From NCBI GenBank assembly GCA_003550305.1, contig QKYT01000034.1:218125-282124 (forward strand): DNA of 64,000 nucleotides, written 5' to 3'. The position numbers were made by a program, and so were the translations under genes. Position 1 is the first letter of the stretch, and each line of letters starts with the position of its first letter. Positions 58,053-64,000 of the stretch are shown here, one piece after another. Source of the DNA: Glomus cerebriforme (lineage: Eukaryota; Glomeromycota; Glomeromycetes; Glomerales; Glomeraceae). The notes below the pieces were generated by a model, which did no database searches, was not told where the DNA came from, and saw only the letters and a program-made list of their open reading frames with translations.

Positions 58053-58419
58053 TCATGGGAGATTAATAGCATCAACAGCTTGTTTTACTGTTTTTGCTTT
58101 ATACTCCCAGAATTTTTCTTTTTTTGACATTTGTGCGATATATTCGCAGATTTGCTTTCAATTAGCTTGGAATCTGTAATCTCTCCAAGTTGTTCATTAT
58201 AGTTATATTTCTTGTGAAATTCCCCAGATTGAGTAACCCAATTTTTAGTTGACCGCAACTTTAATCGATAGAAATTAAGCTTATCTTGAAGATCATTTGG
58301 CACTTTTTCGGAAGGAATATTAACATCAGGTGAAGAAGGAAGCTCACTTGCATTAACAAATACAGGCTTTAATACTCGACGAAATCTTGCTTCTTATTAG
58401 CATTATGTTTTTGAGACAT
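58053..58419 (-). pseudogene. Frameshifted copy of an unidentified small gene
   Basis: On the minus strand a start MSQKHNANKK (58419) is followed, after a one-base frame change near 58388, by FRRVLKPVFVNASELPSSPD and a long segment KVPNDLQDKLNFYRLKLRST, then NWVTQSGEFHKKYNYNEQLG. Near 58155 the frame changes again into KKEKFWEYKAKTVKQAVDAI, stopping at 58053. Joined in order, these read as one Lys-rich protein of about 120 residues. Two frame breaks make it a pseudogene unless both are sequencing errors. No family recognised. Confidence 0.6.
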
Positions 58420-58580
58420 TTTTAATAACAGAGAAATTTTAAAAGTGGTAAAGGAAAAAAATCGCGAAAGAATAAAATAGACTTTTTTATAGTAAAATAG
58501 ATTTTTATATTAAAAATAGAAAATCATCATGGGCGTTAGTCTCCTGTCTCCATGAGATAAAATAGTTATTTCATGTGAAC

Positions 58581-58633
58581 CATGAATTTATCATTATTTT
58601 CACGGCTGCGCCGTGAAAATAATGATATTCATG
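58581..58633. repeat. Long perfect hairpin (18 + 6 bp stem)
   Basis: TATCATTATTTTCACGGC (58589-58606) and its exact inverse (58610-58627) enclose the loop TGC. After a 2-base bulge on one side the stem continues with CATGAA (58581-58586) against TTCATG (58628-58633). It lies between two minus-strand gene relics. Confidence 0.92.
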
Positions 58634-58791
58634 GATTAAATTTAACACAATAAATTAATTTATTAGAATACATTTGATATAATTTGCACATAAACGTGGT
58701 TAAGATATTTTAAAACTTCAAAATCGTTTAAAAACAATTGTAATACATATCATTTTCTAGCCGCTAATTAGTTAATTCCATTATACGAATT

Positions 58792-58995
58792 TTAGCTTCT
58801 CATTCCCTTAAGGGCCAGATCTCTTTCCCGATATTTAAGTTCATTAAAACTTAAATTATTTTCCTTATTATCCTCATTATGATCACAATTATTCTTAGAG
58901 TCAGAATTAATTGTAATAACGTTTGTGGACTCCTTTTTACCAGAACTTGCACATTTACGCTTGGCAGGAATAATATTTGATTTATAATTTGTGAA
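58792..58995 (-). pseudogene. Fragment of an unidentified gene, 3' part only
   Basis: An open stretch of 67 codons without a start reads IIPAKRKCASSGKKES, ITINSDSKNNCDHNEDNKEN and LKYRERDLALKGMRS, then stops at 58792. It is Lys/Asn/Ser-rich. Upstream there is a stop and no matching exon within about 300 bp, so I treat it as a broken gene, though a distant upstream exon cannot be excluded. Confidence 0.4.
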
Positions 58996-59859
58996 TTAGC
59001 TAATATAATGTATAAATAAATTAAATAAATTGGAACGTAAATTGTTTTTTATACATATTCAGCAAATGGTATTTCGACATGGAAATTTCTTCGCTTGTAT
59101 AATTGATTATCGGATAATTTAGATGATTTTGTCATTAAACTCAGTTATAAATCATTTCACATGACCAATACAAAACTAGCCTACTCGATATGGAATTTTT
59201 TTATAGTGAGGTTCTGGCTTTGGACTTTAGAAATGGAGGCGGGTATATATATTAGTGGAGTGGGAAAAATCTTTATGTATTTTTCATGGTGAATTTTCTA
59301 TGTAAATTTATTTTGACATAGGATTTTATGAAAAAATCAGTGATAGGAACTTTATACTTTGAATTTTTATTAGAAATATTAAAATATTCAAATAATATTT
59401 ATTTTATTTCACATTTTTTATACAATCGAATAAATAAATAAATAAAATTAATTTAAAATAAATATAACTTTTTATTGAGATCCAAAAATTTTTTGTTGCT
59501 ATGATAAATTTCCATTAGAAATAAACGCATAAATTATTATCCATCAGAATTATCTATATTAGGTTTTATGCAGTATAACTATTTGTCACTATAACAAACC
59601 TGTGCACGGCTAATTTACAATTAAAGCTCCAAACATTGCAAATCAGAACTACGATCAGCACGTACTACCTTAAAAAAAATAAATTTTAAAAAGGTCCTCC
59701 TCTTCGCCCCATGATTTATTTCATTAAATAATTATTTTTTTTTACTCTAAATTATTATTGCTTTTTTTTTGTTCAGATTGAACCAGTTTCTCTCTTAAAA
59801 AAATAAAATAAAATTTTTTCCCAACCATAAAAAAAATTCAAAAATACATAAATTTACCA
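58996..59859. other. AT-rich spacer upstream of the Gln/Asn-rich gene
   Basis: No gene seen. It presumably carries the promoter of the 59860 gene; no clear element was found. Confidence 0.45.
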
Positions 59860-60339
59860 ATGAATCAAACTGGAAATAGCTCCACACCTTCGCAAATTGC
59901 TGACAATAACAACTTTCAACAAACTAGCAACGTTAATATGCCTAATACAAATTCAACCATTTTACACGATAATACTGTGGCTCCGCCTCAAAACACTACA
60001 TTTGAATTTTACCTTCCTTTACCAAACGATACGCGTGTTTATTATGTTACATATACCGAGTTAGATTCGTTAGAAATCGCGAGACGCTTGAATAATGGGA
60101 TGAATAATGGAATGAATATATCTCCATTCCATTATAATATACAATCTTTAATCCATCAACTGATTCATCAAATACAACAACAAAACATTCAACAACAATC
60201 TTTCGATAATATTTCTCAAATGTCTCAAATGTATGTGGATAATAATGCTCATAATACAGCTTCAGTTGAAACTATCTCTGTTGATAATCACGATATGCAG
60301 GATGCAGGTACAAATCCAAATAATAATGATAGATATTAA
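59860..60339 (+). CDS. Gln/Asn-rich hypothetical protein, 159 aa
   Basis: Single exon with codon usage like the other genes here. Residues 1-45 are Asn/Ser/Thr-rich and disordered. A more ordered central part reads FEFYLPLPNDTRVYYVTYTE, then LDSLEIARRLN. After a short NNGM repeat, residues ~85-130 are His/Gln-rich (LIHQLIHQIQQQNIQQQ), and the end is acidic/Asn-rich. No catalytic motif, signal peptide or membrane helix is seen. The Gln/Asn tracts resemble those of transcription regulators or prion-like proteins, but no function can be assigned. Support comes from the open frame, its position after a clear spacer and non-random composition. Confidence 0.6.
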   Translation: MNQTGNSSTPSQIADNNNFQQTSNVNMPNTNSTILHDNTVAPPQNTTFEFYLPLPNDTRVYYVTYTELDSLEIARRLNNGMNNGMNISPFHYNIQSLIHQLIHQIQQQNIQQQSFDNISQMSQMYVDNNAHNTASVETISVDNHDMQDAGTNPNNNDRY

Positions 60340-63300
60340 TTTTCATTTATCAATTCTAGTTAATCTTCTTTATTTTAAAGTTTTTTCTTCTCAATCTATT
60401 TTTTTTTTTAATTTATTTTTTTAATGATGTTACATAAGATAGTATAAAAGTTTAAGTTCAAATAAGATACACAGTATTATTTTTACCCTCTCTTGGTCTT
60501 CGTCTTCATAAATATAATGAAACTAAATGGCTTATTTAAATAGTTTTTTAAGTATGAATTTAATAAATGTATCCAAGATTTTTGTAAACTAAACTTTTTT
60601 TATTAATAAATTAGTTATTTTAAATGGTAACATTTTTACTCTCTGTGATCTGTGATAATAATTAAAGTAATTTAAGACGAAAAACATTGTTATCCAAAAA
60701 AATTGATCCGTTTTATATATACGTTGTTTTATAGAATCTTTAATTGAATTTTTTATTTTAAATATATTTTAAAAGTCAAAAAAAAAAAATTTATATATAT
60801 AAAAAAAACCTTACGGTTGTCTGTTAATCGACAATTGGATGTATGGTAAAGAACATATTATGCTGTCCATCGTTTTAGGAAGTTTTTTTCTGTAAATTTT
60901 TTTTTTTAAAAAAAAGGAACCAGAAGGAAAATTTTACAGCAGACAGAACCTAAAAAAAAAAATTTATAATGAAATTCGTTAATTCTATATTAGAAAGTTC
61001 TATGTACACAAGTGAATCGAAGAGAACAGCAAAAACAGAGATCTACGCTTCATTTAAAGGATTTTTATTTCATGCATTGATGCCCAAAAATAATTTTTTT
61101 TTTTGTTCCTGGCTTCCTGCAGAAGAAATGCAAAGTATCACGTGATATCACAATGCGAATGATTATCGTATTCAAACAATTCCCAAGTTCGTCAGAGTAA
61201 GATCCTCAATCTGTTTTGGGAGTATAAATTTATAACATACATAAATTAATTAAAAACTCAGTTAAGTTATATCACAAAATGGTATGGCTGAGGTGAGTGC
61301 CCGAATTGTTTTGACAAAAGATTCCGCCAACTGACAGCACATAAAGAAACAAAATAGAAGAAAAAAACCCTTATTCCTAACGTGTACATGGAGTATATCA
61401 ACTATTTAATTGCCCTCTTCTAAAGTATAATTGTTGGTCGATTAATGCGATGGTGCAATATCGTACAGAAAATATCGATAAAAATAAATAAATCCCAAAT
61501 TTGTTTTTCCAATAGAGAAATAAATATCACGCGATTTTGTTAAGGAGCAAAATTAAAATACTTTTTTGGAATTGGTTGCTTTTTATTTTCTTTTTAAAAA
61601 TAAAAATAAAAATAAAATTGAAAAAAAAATAATAATAATAAAGATTCAGGGACAAATTAGAGAAAATCGACGACCTAATAAAAAAATCACGGGCTTTTTA
61701 AGATATTTGATATTCGTAAAAAGAAAAAATTTGAATATAAATTTAATTTGTACTCGGATTTTGCATATTTATAATCTTTATCCATAATATTTTACCACAC
61801 CATTTTTAAGATATTATCTTTTTTTCGTGATTTGTTGATTCATCACATCCAACCCGCTGATATAAATGAAAGGTAGTCACGGCGAACCACATCTACCCAC
61901 AACAAAAAATTGTGCACACGAGACATCCCATAAGACATCCGAAGCAGCAGCCACCAGCGTTGTGCAATGGCCCACACCGCTACCTTCTTGATCGTAGCGA
62001 TGGCGAGCAAAGGTAATGCGAAATCACAATTGAAAAGCTAATCTATTTAAATTTCTTCTGAATATTATGGGGCTTTTACCCTAAATTGTGCATGAATCAA
62101 ATAGATATTAATGACATAAATCAAACATAAGGCATAAGCAAATAATTAATATTCAACTATTTAAAAATGCGTTGTAACTTGCATTTGAATTTATTGACAA
62201 ATCTAGAACAGTATTGTCTCAAATACTTATTAGATTCTAAAACGATCATATTATAGTATTAATATAAAAAAGGAAAAATGCACAAAGTTGAAACCCATTC
62301 CTTTGGTACATGTCCATGAGAGATCCTTTCTCTTTACCTTCCTTTTCCCCAAAGTTCCATAAGTCCTTGCTAGAAATGCAAGTATTGCATATTCTATACT
62401 AAGATATTTATAAATCTCTAAGAAAACAAGTCGATTTTTGGAAACAACTCAGAAGATTCACGTTCGGATATTGGACGGTCTAATTTGCATATATCTTTTT
62501 TGATATAATAAAATGAATTTACATTTGCGTTTCACACGAATAATGACTCATTACATATAAGTGACTTGCAGTTTATACACTTGAGACTATTGCAGAAAAA
62601 GAGATTATTAGTCAGATTAAATTCTTCTTAGGTAATACGAAAGAAACAATTATTTACCTTAAGAAAATCACATCAATGTTCCTTTCCACCACATTATATA
62701 TTCTTTGAATTTCATAAGTGACAATATAGTATTTTTTTTTTTTTTCTTAATATTTAAGTTGGGACCACAGTTTGCTGCCTACAAATATCAAAGGCGAGTA
62801 AATTGATTAAACATTCAACGTAATATATGGACGATGATTATTCTTAAATCAAATATTACTTATTATTTTTCGTATCTGCTCTCTCCTCAAAGAAAGGTAT
62901 TATCTTGCTTAAATTTTGTATTAAAGAAAATTATTATAACACAGCCGGAATATAATATATACGGAAGAAGCTTTCCGTACATTTTTTTTTTAATACTTCA
63001 TCAACGATCGGAATAATAAGCTTGGTGGGTGACAGTTATGCCAACGATTTGTAATATATATTGCCCATTGATGAAAGGAATTGTTGTGGATGACACATTT
63101 ATGTACAGACAGTACAGACCAAAAGCAAGCAATTTTTTACTAAGATAAATAATTAGGGGGTAAATTTCTACAATTATAAATCGGGTGGGTATGGATATCT
63201 CTGACAATAATTCTGAACGTTATTTTTTTTTTTTTTTTTAAAAAAAAAAAAGTATATTTAAAAACTATTGATAACAAATTCATACCTTTACATTAGCACA

Positions 63301-63806
63301 AAATATCAAATTATTTTCTTGCTCTCTAATTCTGCAGTCGAAACATACATTCTTCCAATGACTATCACCAACTAGAGTTCAATTTAATATGCAAAAATGA
63401 AACTAATTCTTATAGAGGAAAGGTCTCATTTGATTTAAAAAAGAAAAAACTTGAATCTCTAACTTAATTTAGTGATTATGAAATTATTAAAGCTACCTAA
63501 TCTTCATTATTAATCCAAATCATTCATATCACCAAACAAACAAATTTCTTTCATTGTTTAAAAAAGATAGTAATTTTAAGATTGAGATAATAGAAGAGGA
63601 TAATGATGTACGTAATGCAATCAAGAACGTTCTAATAACTTTTTGATTCTGACAAAAATTATGTACATTAACGAAGTTATTATTATAATTGCACCAACTA
63701 AAAGTGTAGAATTATTTCAATGGATCAACGTTATCCATTCAATGTTACTACGCGCACTAGGCGCAAAATCTATAATATAAGATATCTATTTTTCACTATT
63801 TATATT
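60340..63806. other. AT-rich spacer with a GC-rich island
   Basis: No supported gene in 3.4 kb. TCACGTGA lies at 61138-61145. At about 61870-62030 base composition jumps to roughly half G+C; it contains a short start MAHTATFLIVAMASK (from 61967) next to a GTAATG donor-like site, but no continuing exon was found. A minus-strand stretch at 63001-63207 is mildly protein-like but lacks splice partners. Confidence 0.45.
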
Positions 63807-64000
63807 TCATAAAGATAAAGGATCATTCTTGTTATTTTTTTCCGCAATCAAATTCAATTCCTCAATTTCCTCCGGTGTAAATAGTACATCAATCTGTCTT
63901 TTGATCAACGCATGACAACGAATTTCTCTTTCATAACTTTGTAAAGAATCTTTTAACGCTCTTTCCATTGCACGAACATCTTTTCTCAAAACAATCTCAT
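63807..64000 (-). CDS. 3' end of a gene running off the right edge
   Basis: The minus-strand frame is open from the window edge to a stop at 63807 and encodes at least 63 residues. It is helical and charged (RAMERALKDSLQSYEREIRC, FTPEEIEELNLIAEKNN), ending in DPLSL. The upstream part lies outside the window, so an in-frame ATG at 63989 need not be the start. Likely a cytosolic or nuclear helical protein; family not recognised. Confidence 0.55.
   Translation of the reverse strand, partial: EIVLRKDVRAMERALKDSLQSYEREIRCHALIKRQIDVLFTPEEIEELNLIAEKNNKNDPLSL

Noticed and set aside
59600..59670. Possible 5S rRNA or tRNA promoter-like words
   Set aside because: No full A/B box or cloverleaf could be formed.
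63001..63207. Minus-strand stretch reading TTIPFINGQYILQIVGITVT
   Set aside because: Mildly protein-like, but no acceptor or donor joins it to anything and I cannot name a family.

Overview
The window looks like nuclear DNA of a very AT-rich fungus. Genes carry many short introns (mostly 60-120 bp, GTAAGT/GTATGT-type donors, TAG/CAG acceptors). Coding regions are moderately AT-rich and spacers are extremely A/T-rich with long poly-A/T runs. The gene types (F-box, MATH-BTB, a beta-propeller/ion-channel fusion, Asn-rich proteins) and the density of small repeats resemble an arbuscular mycorrhizal fungus such as Rhizophagus. That assignment is inference from style; no marker gene is present. No rRNA, tRNA or CRISPR array was recognised. 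There is an assembly gap at 49016-49900 and there are a few single N bases.

Left region (1-10.2 kb): no intact gene. It is a graveyard of small DNA transposons: a ~175-bp tandem repeat (206-825), a three-level nest of elements each with its own 8-bp target duplication (3920-4883), a non-nested sister copy of the middle element (2906-3147), a degenerate ~350-bp tandem repeat (5860-6965), a pogo/mariner-like element (7812-8634) and a foldback element (8782-9058).

Gene-rich middle (11-38 kb): a C2H2 zinc-finger gene (-), an F-box/LRR-like gene (+), a tiny Myb/SANT gene (-), GDT1-type Golgi cation exchanger (+), POP1 subunit of RNase P/MRP (-, 16 exons), a two-domain FEX/Fluc fluoride exporter (+), a HAM1-like lipid-binding-type protein (-), a MATH-BTB protein (+) and a 1305-residue propeller/ion-channel protein (-). 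POP1 and FEX are head to head across 252 bp. FEX and the HAM1-like gene converge on three tandem palindromes. Exon structures were assembled by hand; all junction phases agree.

Right region (38-64 kb): mostly long AT-rich spacer with one large intact gene, an alpha-arrestin (46473-48275) carrying PPxY-type ubiquitin-ligase docking motifs, and a small Gln/Asn-rich gene (59860-60339). Between them are hAT-type MITEs (39882-40099, 51460-51749), a long-TIR element (53278-53662) and a cluster of frameshifted pseudogenes (54-59 kb). The 3' end of another gene runs off the right edge (63807-64000).

The genes do not form one pathway. The most notable signals are the nested mobile elements with preserved target duplications, the asymmetric pore motifs of the fluoride exporter, the propeller/channel/coiled-coil fusion, and an excess of the palindrome TCACGTGA.
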